DNA of 64,000 nucleotides. It comes from Streptomyces nitrosporeus (GTDB lineage: Bacteria; Actinomycetota; Actinomycetes; Streptomycetales; Streptomycetaceae). Location: contig NZ_CP023702.1 in the NCBI RefSeq assembly GCF_008704555.1, positions 2,170,001-2,234,000 on the forward strand, given 5' to 3'. Both the position numbers and the translations under genes were made by a program. The notes beneath the pieces were generated by a model. The model saw only the letters and a program-made list of their open reading frames with translations. It ran no database searches and was not told the origin of the DNA. Position 1 is the first letter of the stretch. Each line of letters opens with the position of its first letter. Positions 56,825-64,000 of the stretch are shown here, piece by piece.

Positions 56825-56964
56825 GCGGATCGTGACCAGGTTGGTTCCCTAAGGTGGGGACATCATCGGCGGAATCCGCGACCATCGTGTGAAGAAACGG
56901 TCGCGGAGCCGGCCGTGACATCTGTTGAACCACCGCTGCGGCGGTCGTCATCCTCGGGGATCAC

Positions 56965-59280
56965 GTGCGAGTGAAGCGAAGAATATGGGCCACGGCCGCC
57001 GTTGCCACGACGGCCGTGGCGGGCGTCCTGGTGTTCGAGGGGGTGACCGGCACCTCCGGTATGCCGGAGGACGCGCGTGCCGCGTCCGTCCCGGCCGACG
57101 TGGACGTGCACGCCTCGGCGCTGAAGGTGTCCGGTGACGGGACGTCCGCCTCCCTGGCGCAGCGGGACAGCAAGCCGTTCAGCATGCTGGGCGTCACCTG
57201 GACCGATCCCTCGGCCCGGGTGACGGGCACCGTCGAGGCCCGTACGCGGTCCTCCGCGACGGGCGACTGGACGGCCTGGCTGCCCCTGGACACCGAGATC
57301 GACGGCCGTACGGAAGCCGGGCAGTCCGGGGTCCGCGGCAGCACCGAGCCCCGCTGGGTCGGCCCGTCCGACGGTGTGGAGGTCCGGGTGTCCACGGCGG
57401 ACGGCACCTCGGCCGGGCTTCCGGAGGGACTGCGGCTGGACACCGTGGACCCCGGCCGCACCACGGGCACCGCGCCCGAACCCGCCGCCTACGCCGTCGA
57501 TGCCGCCGACGCCACCGACGAGCCGTCCCAGGAGCCGCCCGTCCCGCCGGCCGACGGCTCCGGCACGGAGCCCTCCGCCGAACCGGAGGACACCCCCACC
57601 GGCCCGGCGGGCGAACAGCCCTCCCCCACGGTGACGTCGGACCCGCCGCCCCCGTCCGCGGAGCCGAGCGCGGAGCCCACCACGGCGTCCCCCTCGGCCT
57701 CGGCGTCCACCGGGGCCCCGTCCACCGCACCGAGCGCGACGGTGTCCCCCGCGCCGCCGTCGACGATGCCCCAGCCGCCGATCGTCTCCCGGGCCGGCTG
57801 GAACGCCGACGAGTCCCTCAACGACGAGTCCCCGGACTACATGGCCAAGGTCAAGGCCGTCTTCGTCCACCACACCGCGCAGACCAACTCCTACTCCTGC
57901 GCGGACTCCCCGGCGATCGTGCGGGGCCTGCACGCCTTCCACGTGAAGTCCAACGGGTGGAAGGACCTCGGCTACAACTTCCTGGTCGACAAGTGCGGCA
58001 CCGTCTTCGAGGGCCGCAAGGGCGGCGTGGACCGCGCGGTCCAGGGCGCGCACACCTACGGCTTCAACCGTGAGACCACGGGCATCGCCGTCATCGGCAT
58101 GTACACGGACACCTCGGCGGCGAGCCCCGCGACGGCCGCGGTCGCCCGGGTCGCCGCGTGGAAGCTGGGCCAGTACGGCGGCAACCCGGCGGGCACCACC
58201 ACCCTGGTCGCGGGGGCCGCCGGGACGAACTACTCCGGCAAGAAGTTCACCGCCGGCACGGCCTACACCTTCCAGCAGATCTCCGGGCACCGCGACGGCT
58301 TCAACACCCAGTGCCCCGGGGGCAAGCTCTACGCCCAGCTCCCGGTGATCCGCGGATACGCGGCCGGTCCCGTGGCGGGGCTCAAGGTCACGTCGGTGTC
58401 GGGAGCCGCCCTGTCGGGCTCGGCGTACTACACCAAGGCCGGCATCACCGTCGGCTGGTCCGCCTCCACGCCGTCCGCCTTCGTCAAGTCCTACGACCTG
58501 CTGGTCGACGGGAAGTCCGTCGCCACCGTCAAGGGCACCGTCGCCTCCGCCAAGGCCACGCTCGCCGCGGGCAGCCACAAGGTCCAGGTGCGCGCCACCC
58601 ATCTGTCGGGCAGGACCTCGGTGTCGGCGGCGGCCACCGTCGTCGCCGACCGCACCGCGCCGGTCTTCTCCACCAAGCCCTACCTCGCCCTGCGCACCGG
58701 CACGGTGAACACGAAGGCCGTCCCGCTCACCCTGAAGTGGAAGGCCGCCGACGCGGTGCTCCTCAAGGACGTGCGGCTGACCGCCCCGGTGGCGAAGACG
58801 TACGGGCCCACCGTCACCAGCGCCTCGCACACGGCCAGGCCCGGTACGGCCACGGCCTGGAAGATGACGGCCTACGACCGCGCGGGCAACGCCGGATCCG
58901 CCTCGGTCACGGGGACGCCGGTCATCCTCCAGGAGTCCGCGGCGAAGAGGAGCGGGACCTGGACGACGAGGACCTCCTCCAGCTACCTCGGCGGCAAGTC
59001 GTATTCGAGCGCGACCAAGAAGGCGTCCCTGACCTGGACGTTCACCGGCCGCTCGGCCTCCTGGGTGGTGTCCCGGGCCGCGTCCTCGGGCCAGGCGTAC
59101 GTCTACGTCGACGGTGTGAAGGCGGCCACGGTGGACCTGAAGTCCTCCAAGACCGCCTACCGGCAGGCGGTCTGGACGAAGACCTGGGCGAGCTCAGCCA
59201 AGCACACGGTCAAGATCGTGGTGGTCGGCACGAAGGGACGGCCGACCCTCACGACCGACGGCCTGGTCTACCTCAAGTAG
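56965..59280 (+). CDS. Large secreted PGRP-type N-acetylmuramoyl-L-alanine amidase
   Basis: 771 residues. N-terminal signal or membrane anchor (about 6-26), a beta-sandwich region (about 50-165), a Pro/Thr/Ser/Glu-rich linker (about 172-268), the PGRP amidase domain (about 272-455) with zinc ligands H302 or H303 in FVHHTAQ, H442 in SGHRDGF and C450 in TQCPG, and three Ig-like repeats to the C-terminus. Should cut muramoyl-alanine bonds outside the cell, for growth or lysis. The GTG at 56965 has CGGGGA upstream; GTG 56971 is close by. Confidence 0.94.
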   Translation: MRVKRRIWATAAVATTAVAGVLVFEGVTGTSGMPEDARAASVPADVDVHASALKVSGDGTSASLAQRDSKPFSMLGVTWTDPSARVTGTVEARTRSSATGDWTAWLPLDTEIDGRTEAGQSGVRGSTEPRWVGPSDGVEVRVSTADGTSAGLPEGLRLDTVDPGRTTGTAPEPAAYAVDAADATDEPSQEPPVPPADGSGTEPSAEPEDTPTGPAGEQPSPTVTSDPPPPSAEPSAEPTTASPSASASTGAPSTAPSATVSPAPPSTMPQPPIVSRAGWNADESLNDESPDYMAKVKAVFVHHTAQTNSYSCADSPAIVRGLHAFHVKSNGWKDLGYNFLVDKCGTVFEGRKGGVDRAVQGAHTYGFNRETTGIAVIGMYTDTSAASPATAAVARVAAWKLGQYGGNPAGTTTLVAGAAGTNYSGKKFTAGTAYTFQQISGHRDGFNTQCPGGKLYAQLPVIRGYAAGPVAGLKVTSVSGAALSGSAYYTKAGITVGWSASTPSAFVKSYDLLVDGKSVATVKGTVASAKATLAAGSHKVQVRATHLSGRTSVSAAATVVADRTAPVFSTKPYLALRTGTVNTKAVPLTLKWKAADAVLLKDVRLTAPVAKTYGPTVTSASHTARPGTATAWKMTAYDRAGNAGSASVTGTPVILQESAAKRSGTWTTRTSSSYLGGKSYSSATKKASLTWTFTGRSASWVVSRAASSGQAYVYVDGVKAATVDLKSSKTAYRQAVWTKTWASSAKHTVKIVVVGTKGRPTLTTDGLVYLK

Positions 59281-59296
59281 CCGGGCCGCTCGCGGT

Positions 59297-59321
59297 GCCG
59301 GCCCGGGATCACCGGGCCGGC
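59297..59321. terminator. Bidirectional terminator
   Basis: GCCGGCCCGG (59297-59306) and CCGGGCCGGC (59312-59321) with a 5-nt loop, between the convergent amidase and EF-hand genes. Confidence 0.85.
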
Positions 59322-59326
59322 GCCGG

Positions 59327-59542
59327 TCAGGCCTTGTTCTGCGAGGCCCAGAACTCGTCGAAGGTGAGCTCGCCGTCGCCGTTGCCGTCGTGCGCGTTGA
59401 TGACCGCCTGGGCCACGGTCTCCGTGACGTAGGGATCGCCGAGCTGCGCCATCGCGCTCTTGTACTCGGCCGCCGTTATCCGGCCGTCGCCGTTCTGGTC
59501 GAAGCGCTCGAAAGCCTTGCGTGCCGACTCGATGTCCGCCAC
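59327..59542 (-). CDS. Small EF-hand calcium-binding protein
   Basis: 71 residues with two canonical EF-hands: DQNGDGRITAAE and DGNGDGELTFDE, each with Asp/Asn at positions 1, 3, 5 and Glu at 12. Calmodulin-like small proteins of this kind (Cab family) are known in Streptomyces; the partners are unknown. GTG start at 59542 with GAGGGG about 9 nt upstream. It converges with the amidase gene. Confidence 0.94.
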   Translation of the reverse strand: MADIESARKAFERFDQNGDGRITAAEYKSAMAQLGDPYVTETVAQAVINAHDGNGDGELTFDEFWASQNKA

Positions 59543-59792
59543 TGTTCCACCCCTCTGTCCAGCGTGTTCCGCTGGTTCGGCTTGTTGACGGAGGTCAGGT
59601 TAACCGGCGGCGGCTCCGCCGGATCCAGCGGGCGAGCCACCGGGCGCGCAGGGTGACAGCACGGAAAAGATCACCGATGAATCAACCGGACAAGCTCATA
59701 CCTATGCAGGCAATTCCAGGCCAGTGACCCATCACACCTGCATTTCACAAGCCCGTTGCACCTTATTTGACCAAACCGCCCGTTATGCCGTT

Positions 59793-59822
59793 TTGGAACC
59801 GCCGTCGGGTATCTGCCATAGT
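59793..59822 (+). promoter_or_regulatory. Possible promoter of the small RNA
   Basis: TTGGAA (59793-59798), 18-nt spacer, CATAGT (59817-59822). Transcription would begin near 59830, just ahead of the hairpins. Confidence 0.45.
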
Positions 59823-59828
59823 CGGTGA

Positions 59829-59946
59829 CACGACCTCCTCCGACCCGAGCCAGGTCCCATGAGCGGCCGTGGACACACCCCCCATTCCACGGCCCCCCGC
59901 AGAAGCCCCCGCAAGCCGCACCCCGGCAGACCGGGGGCTTCTGGTT
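59829..59946 (+). ncRNA. Candidate small RNA, possibly 6C-like
   Basis: Hairpin 1: GGCCGTGG (59865-59872) and CCACGGCC (59887-59894) with the loop ACACACCCCCCATT that exposes six Cs. Hairpin 2: AGAAGCCCCC (59901-59910) and GGGGGCTTCT (59933-59942), then GGTTT, like a terminator. A second six-C run (59893-59898) lies between them. Two hairpins with six-C runs recall the actinobacterial 6C RNA, but in 6C both runs lie in loops, which is not clearly true here. The alternative is that hairpin 2 terminates the minus-strand ATPase gene. Confidence 0.5.
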
Positions 59947-60022
59947 TCCCGGGCGGGGCGCCACGGCCCCGCGCGGGCATGCGGAGCGCCCGCGCGGTCG
60001 GGCGGGAGGGGGGTGGGGCCGC

Positions 60023-60526
60023 TCAGCGGTCCAGGATGCGCATCTCGAACCAGGTCGTCTTGCCGCGGGGTAAGAGATCGACGCCCCACCGGTCGGAGAG
60101 CTTGTCCACCAGGAAGAGCCCGCGCCCGCTGACGTCCATGGCCCTCACGGGCATCAGGCACGGCAGCCCGCGCGAGGGGTCGCGCACCTCGATCCGGATC
60201 CAGCCCCGGCGCCGCAGCATCCGCAGCCCGAAGACCCGTGCCCCGGTGTGCCGCACCGCGTTGCCGACGAGCTCGGAGACCAGCAGCTCGCCGTACTCGA
60301 CGGTCTGCGGCGGGAGGTTCCACTGGCGCAGCATCACGCAGGTGGTGATCCGCCGCGCGGTGGCCGCGGACTCCGGCCGCGAGGGCAGCCGCACCTCGCC
60401 CTCCGTCGGATTCCCGAACAACTCCAGCGCCTTGAACGCCAGTTCGTCTTCCGCGGCTGTCATCCAGCGTGCCGCCGCCGCACTGCTGCGCGGTCGCGGC
60501 TGCTCCACACCCTCCAGGCCCGCCAT
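60023..60526 (-). CDS. RsbW-like HATPase (anti-sigma factor family)
   Basis: 167 residues, Bergerat-fold ATPase. The N box is SELVGNAVRHTGA, the D box DPSRGLPCL, and the G box GRGLFLVDKLSDRWG. Small proteins of this type bind ATP and sigma factors or anti-anti-sigma factors; Streptomyces have dozens, most uncharacterised. The start is uncertain: ATG 60526 (MAGLEGVEQPRPR) is chosen as homologues tend to begin here; ATG 60535, ATG 60538 and ATG 60619 are in frame. No good ribosome-binding site is visible for any of them. Confidence 0.9.
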   Translation of the reverse strand: MAGLEGVEQPRPRSSAAAARWMTAAEDELAFKALELFGNPTEGEVRLPSRPESAATARRITTCVMLRQWNLPPQTVEYGELLVSELVGNAVRHTGARVFGLRMLRRRGWIRIEVRDPSRGLPCLMPVRAMDVSGRGLFLVDKLSDRWGVDLLPRGKTTWFEMRILDR

Positions 60527-60705
60527 GCCCACCATCATGGCCGCAGCGAACGCGCTCCGTGGCCGTTCCCGGGGAATCCCCCGTCCGGGACGGAGAGTCC
60601 CGCGCAAGGTTCCTGACATATGCCAGGGGCAGAGAGGACGCCCGGAAACCGGTCTCGACCTGCGGTGATACGAGCCGGCCGGAGCACCCTGGGGGCGGCG
60701 TGCGC

Positions 60706-60736
60706 ACGGGACCCCGAGACTGCCCCGAGGTCCCGT
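60706..60736 (-). terminator. Hairpin downstream of the enoyl-CoA hydratase gene
   Basis: ACGGGACC (60706-60713) and GGTCCCGT (60729-60736), 8-bp stem with a 15-nt loop, about 70 bp after the stop. It could alternatively affect the ATPase leader. Confidence 0.5.
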
Positions 60737-60808
60737 CAATCCGCCCGCAGGGATGAACGCACGTCCCTGTGTACCCCACGTGCCCGCGGCAGGTCCGCCG
60801 CGGGGCCG

Positions 60809-61576
60809 TCAGAGGAAGGTGGCCTTGCCCGGCCCCTCCTCCACGAAGCTGCGCATCCCCCGCTCGCGGTCCTCGGTCGCGAACAGCCCGGCGAACCAGG
60901 TCCGTTCGATGGTGAGCCCGGTGTCGATGTCCGTCTCCAGCCCGGCGTCCACGGCCTCCTTGGCGGCCCGCAGGGCCAGCGCGGGCCCCTTGGCGAGCCG
61001 GGAGGCCCAGGCGAGTGCCTGCCCGTAGACCTCGGCGGCGGGCACCACCCGGTCGACCAGGCCGATCGCCAGCGCCTCCTCGGCCTTCACCTGACGGCCC
61101 GTGAAGATCAGGTCCTTGGCCTTGGCCGGGCCGACGAGCCGGGCCAGGCGCTGGGTGCCGCCGGCCCCGGGGATCAGGCCCAGCAGGATCTCCGGCTGCC
61201 CCAGCTTCGCGTTGTCGGCGGCGATCCTGAAGTCGGCGCAGAGGGCGAGTTCGCAGCCGCCGCCGAGCGCGTACCCGGTGACGGCGGCCACCACGGGCTT
61301 GGGGATGCGGGCCACGGCGGTGAAGGCGTCCTGAAGGTCCTTGGACCGCCCGACCATGGCCGCGTGGTCCATCACCTGCATCTCCTTGATGTCCGCGCCC
61401 GCCGCGAACACCTTCTCGCCGCCGTAGAGGATCACGGCCCGCACGTCGTCGCGCCGGGACGCCTCGGCGGCGAGTTCGCGCAGCCGGTCCTGGACGCCGG
61501 TGTCGAGGGCGTTCATCGGCGGGCGGTCCAGCCGGATCGTGCCGACGTGGTCACGTACTTCGAGGGTTACGGTCAT
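60809..61576 (-). CDS. Enoyl-CoA hydratase/isomerase family protein
   Basis: 255 residues, crotonase fold. Oxyanion-hole segments AAGADIKEM and [13 protein letters not shown]; the two catalytic Glu positions are present (GGGCELAL and [12 protein letters not shown]), so hydratase activity is plausible. Likely beta-oxidation or another acyl-CoA pathway. No ribosome-binding site is visible before the ATG at 61576. Single gene; the terminator of the next gene lies just upstream. Confidence 0.93.
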   Translation of the reverse strand: MTVTLEVRDHVGTIRLDRPPMNALDTGVQDRLRELAAEASRRDDVRAVILYGGEKVFAAGADIKEMQVMDHAAMVGRSKDLQDAFTAVARIPKPVVAAVTGYALGGGCELALCADFRIAADNAKLGQPEILLGLIPGAGGTQRLARLVGPAKAKDLIFTGRQVKAEEALAIGLVDRVVPAAEVYGQALAWASRLAKGPALALRAAKEAVDAGLETDIDTGLTIERTWFAGLFATEDRERGMRSFVEEGPGKATFL

Positions 61577-61601
61577 GGAGGCAGGTTAACCGCCGCTAAC
61601 G

Positions 61602-61644
61602 CGGCGGGGCCCGGTGCCGTCGGTCACAGCACCGGGCCCCGCCG
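61602..61644 (-). terminator. Terminator of the L,D-transpeptidase gene
   Basis: 16-bp perfect stem: CGGCGGGGCCCGGTGC (61602-61617) and its complement (61629-61644), 11-nt loop, 18 bp after the stop codon. Confidence 0.9.
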
Positions 61645-61662
61645 TCCCCGGGAGGGGCGTGA

Positions 61663-62919
61663 TCAGGCGGTCCACTCCGACCAGTCCATGTTCCAGCCGT
61701 TGAGGCCGTTCTCCGGCTGGATCACCTTGTCCTCGGAGTTCTTGACCACCACGACGTCGCCGATCAGCGAGTTGTCGAAGAACCAGGCGGCGGGGGTCGT
61801 CTTGTCCCAGGCTCCGCGCACGTCCCGCAGACCGACACAGCCGTGGCTGGTGTTGGTCGAGCCGAAGATGCCGGAGGCGCCCCAGTAGTTGCCGTGGATG
61901 AAGGTGCCCGAGGTGGACAGGCGCATCGCGTGCGGCACGTCCTTGATGTCGTACTCGCCGCCGAAGCCGACGGTGTCACCGTTCATCCGGGTCACCTTGA
62001 GCTTCTCGCTGATGACCATCTGCCCGTTGTACGTGGTCGTGGACGGTGCGCCCGCCGAGATCGGGATGTCCTTGATCTGCTCGCCGTCCCGGACCACCGT
62101 CATCCGGTGCGAGCGCGCGTCGACGGTGGAGACCTGGCTGCGGCCGATGGTGAACTTCACCGTCTTGGCCTGCTTGCCGTAGACGCCCGGCCGTCCCTCC
62201 ACCCCGTCCAGGTCCAGGCGCAGGGTCACCTTCGTGCCCGCGGCCCAGTACTTCTCGGGGCGGAAGTCGAGGCGGTCGTTGCCGAACCAGTGGGGCTCGA
62301 TCTCCACGGCCGGCTCGGCCGTCACCCGGATCGCCTTCTCCACGGCCTCCGGGTCGGTGATGCCCCGGGTGAAGTTGATCGACACCGGCATGCCGACGCC
62401 GACCGTGGAACCGTCCTCGGGGGTGTAGTGCCCGATGAAGGTGTTCTGCGGGACCAGCGTCGTGAAGGTGGTGTCCTTCGCCGACTGGCGGCCCTCGGCG
62501 TCCTTCGCGACCGCGTGCACCGTGTACCTGGTCGCGGCGGCCAGGTGCCGGTCGGGCACCCAGCTCAGCCCGTCCGCGGCGATCTTGCCCTCGACCTCGT
62601 TGCCCTTGGGGTCGGCGACCTCGACGGTGCTCAGCTTGCCCTGGGCGGCGGTGACCTTCAGGGCCCCGCTGGTCGCCACGTCGTCGGCGCCGTCCTTCGG
62701 CGCGATGGTCACCACCGCCTGCGAGGCGGCGGTGTCGGCGCCCCCGCCACCGGTCCCCTTGCCGTCCTCGCCCTTGTCCGCGGCCGCGCCGCTCCCCCCG
62801 CACGCCGTCACCAGCAGGAGCAGCGCGCCGAGTACCAGCGCCATGAGGCCCTGGGCCCCGCGCCCCCTCCGCCCCTTGTCCGCCCCGGCCGATGCCCCCG
62901 ATATCGGCAGCCCGTTCAC
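61663..62919 (-). CDS. L,D-transpeptidase lipoprotein (LdtMt2-like) 1
   Basis: 418 residues. Lipobox LLLVTAC with C40, two Ig-like domains (about 65-165 and 170-260) and a YkuD catalytic domain (about 265-385) with H342 region HGNYWG and the catalytic SHGCVGL (C361). It forms 3-3 crosslinks in peptidoglycan at the outer face of the membrane. The GTG at 62919 has GGGGAGACG upstream; the longer frame to 63054 is less likely. Paralogue of the next gene. Confidence 0.95.
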   Translation of the reverse strand: MNGLPISGASAGADKGRRGRGAQGLMALVLGALLLLVTACGGSGAAADKGEDGKGTGGGGADTAASQAVVTIAPKDGADDVATSGALKVTAAQGKLSTVEVADPKGNEVEGKIAADGLSWVPDRHLAAATRYTVHAVAKDAEGRQSAKDTTFTTLVPQNTFIGHYTPEDGSTVGVGMPVSINFTRGITDPEAVEKAIRVTAEPAVEIEPHWFGNDRLDFRPEKYWAAGTKVTLRLDLDGVEGRPGVYGKQAKTVKFTIGRSQVSTVDARSHRMTVVRDGEQIKDIPISAGAPSTTTYNGQMVISEKLKVTRMNGDTVGFGGEYDIKDVPHAMRLSTSGTFIHGNYWGASGIFGSTNTSHGCVGLRDVRGAWDKTTPAAWFFDNSLIGDVVVVKNSEDKVIQPENGLNGWNMDWSEWTA

Positions 62920-63065
62920 TGTGGTCGTCTCCCCTCGCACGGCCTGGCCCCGCCATGGCCCGCACCCCCGCGCGCTGCACATGCACGCTCGCGAAAAGAC
63001 AATCACACCGGACGCCGGGTCGCCCTCCCCGGGAGTGTCACCGTTGTGTCCCAACCCGTCCCGGC

Positions 63066-63091
63066 CGGGCCCCGGGCGGTCCCGGGGCCCG
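63066..63091 (-). terminator. Terminator of the second L,D-transpeptidase gene
   Basis: CGGGCCCCGGG (63066-63076) and CCCGGGGCCCG (63081-63091), perfect 11-bp stem with a 4-nt loop, 17 bp after the stop. It separates the two paralogues, so each probably has its own promoter. Confidence 0.85.
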
Positions 63092-63108
63092 CGCAGGTCA
63101 GCGACCGG

Positions 63109-64000
63109 TCAGCGCAGTGCCGAACCCTCCTTCCACCGCGCCCACCCGAGGTTCCAGCCGCCGAGCCCGTTGTCCGGCGCGACCGTGGTGTCCGTGGAGT
63201 TGACGATCTCCACCACGTCGCCGACGAGGGTCCGCTCGAAGAACCATCCGGCGGGGGTCCTGGAATTCCCGCCCTTCTCGTCGCGCAGCCCGATGCAGCC
63301 GTGGCTGGTGTTCCGGGCGCCGAAGACCGCGGACGGCTCCCAGTAGTTGCCGTGCAGGAAGGTGCCCGACTTGGTCAGCCTGATGGCGTGCGGGACGTCC
63401 TTGATGTCGTACTCGCCGCCGAAGCCGACGGTGTCACCGTTCATCCGGGTCACCTCGTGCATCTCGGAGACCACCATCTTGCCGTTGTACGTGGTGGTCC
63501 TCTCGGCGCCCGCGGTGACGGGCACCGTGCCGAGGACCCGGCCGTCGCGCCGGACCTCCATGGTGTGGGCCCGGACGTCCACCACGGAGACCTGCTCCCT
63601 GCCGACGGTGAACACCACCTTCTTCCGCTGGCTGCCGAACACCCCGGGCGCGCCCTCCACGTCGCGCAGCCCGATGTCGACGGTGACCTCGGTGCCCGGC
63701 CTCCAGTACCGGGCGGGCCGGAAGTCCAGCCGGGAGGCCCCGAACCAGTGGCCGGCCACCTCGACCTCGGGTTCCGCGGTGATCCGGATCGCCTTCTCCA
63801 CCGCGGCGCGGTTCTCCACCGGCCGGCTGAAGTCGAAGGAGACGATCATCCCGGTGCCGACCGTCGACCGGTTCTCCGGCTTGAAGTACCCGATGAACCG
63901 GTCCTCGGGGACCGCGGTCCTGAACGTGGTGCTGCGGGCCGACCGTTCGCCGTCGCCGTCGACCGCGACGGCCTCGACGCGGTACTTCCCGGCGAGCGCG
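63109..64000 (-). CDS. L,D-transpeptidase 2 (5' end beyond window)
   Basis: The last 296 residues are present and the frame is open to the window edge. It contains the Ig-like domain and the YkuD domain with HGNYWEPSAVFG and SHGCIGLRD (catalytic Cys). The end GGWNLGWARWKEGSALR parallels GWNMDWSEWTA of the first copy, and many blocks are shared (TRMNGDTVGFGGEYDIKDVP). Tandem gene duplication is the simplest explanation; the two copies have diverged substantially. Confidence 0.95.
   Translation of the reverse strand, partial: ALAGKYRVEAVAVDGDGERSARSTTFRTAVPEDRFIGYFKPENRSTVGTGMIVSFDFSRPVENRAAVEKAIRITAEPEVEVAGHWFGASRLDFRPARYWRPGTEVTVDIGLRDVEGAPGVFGSQRKKVVFTVGREQVSVVDVRAHTMEVRRDGRVLGTVPVTAGAERTTTYNGKMVVSEMHEVTRMNGDTVGFGGEYDIKDVPHAIRLTKSGTFLHGNYWEPSAVFGARNTSHGCIGLRDEKGGNSRTPAGWFFERTLVGDVVEIVNSTDTTVAPDNGLGGWNLGWARWKEGSALR

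Larger units (their letters stand above)
59543..60022. other. Intergenic region with a probable small RNA
   Basis: 480 bp between the EF-hand start and the anti-sigma-type ATPase stop. The part 59660-59830 is more AT-rich than the rest and looks regulatory; it contains the promoter listed below and a 16-codon frame at 59677 that I do not consider real. 59830-59945 holds two hairpins. The last 75 bp is GC-rich without structure that I can identify. Confidence 0.6.

Noticed and set aside
59677..59727. 16-codon frame MNQPDKLIPMQAIPGQ
   Set aside because: Codon use (AAT, CAA, ATA) is unlike Streptomyces genes, and it lies in an AT-rich regulatory region.

Overview
The window is very GC-rich, with strong GC bias at third codon positions, many GTG starts, Tat and lipoprotein signals, and perfect GC hairpins lacking U-tracts. 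It carries gatCAB, ligA, mnmA and gcvTH-glyA-sdaA, a membrane GGDEF-EAL protein of the RmdB type, and a BldK-like oligopeptide transporter. Together these indicate a chromosomal core segment of a Streptomyces or close relative. No rRNA, tRNA, prophage, insertion sequence or CRISPR array was seen. Both end genes (gatB, left; an L,D-transpeptidase, right) are cut by the window edges.

Layout. 1-2.5 kb: gatC-gatA-small protein-gatB, a tightly coupled operon. 2.6-10.2 kb: a c-di-GMP enzyme, NAD-dependent DNA ligase, a MetE-like protein, an SDR and a LOG-family protein. 10.3-14.7 kb: DUF427 protein, alpha/beta hydrolase, then the tRNA-thiolation pair mnmA and cysteine desulfurase flanking a Tat-exported amidase. 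14.8-18.1 kb: a Ser/Thr kinase with an extracellular ricin-type lectin domain, divergent from a two-gene module of paralogous helical proteins. 18.3-26.3 kb: thioesterase, TRIC-type channel and a five-gene peptide ABC transporter. 26.6-34.3 kb: two SseB-family proteins, a P-loop kinase-like protein, and a glycine/serine module (tandem glycine riboswitch, gcvT, gcvH, glyA, sdaA).

34.3-56.8 kb looks like an accessory block inserted between conserved chromosomal genes (inference). It holds an SDR; a sugar ABC transporter with a GH1 beta-glucosidase and a divergent ROK regulator; a LacI regulator with three secreted proteins (DUF1996, a discoidin-TIM-barrel hydrolase and a discoidin-beta-helix protein), the last preceded by a clear promoter and an 18-bp perfect palindromic operator. 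Further on are a repeat-rich membrane protein, an LRR-like STM4015-family protein, a protein made of six winged-helix-like repeats, an ABC exporter with a YtrA-type GntR regulator and its likely operator, and a lone class I terpene synthase. The carbohydrate genes read as a beta-glucan (possibly fungal cell wall) degradation and uptake locus: secreted enzymes cut the polymer, the ABC importer takes up short oligomers, and the GH1 enzyme hydrolyses them inside.

56.9-64 kb returns to housekeeping and cell-wall functions: a large secreted PGRP amidase, an EF-hand protein, an intergenic region with a likely small RNA having two six-C runs, an anti-sigma-type ATPase, an enoyl-CoA hydratase and two tandem L,D-transpeptidases. 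Throughout, gene ends are marked by long perfect hairpins, and many intergenic regions contain unrelated short GC-rich tandem repeats.
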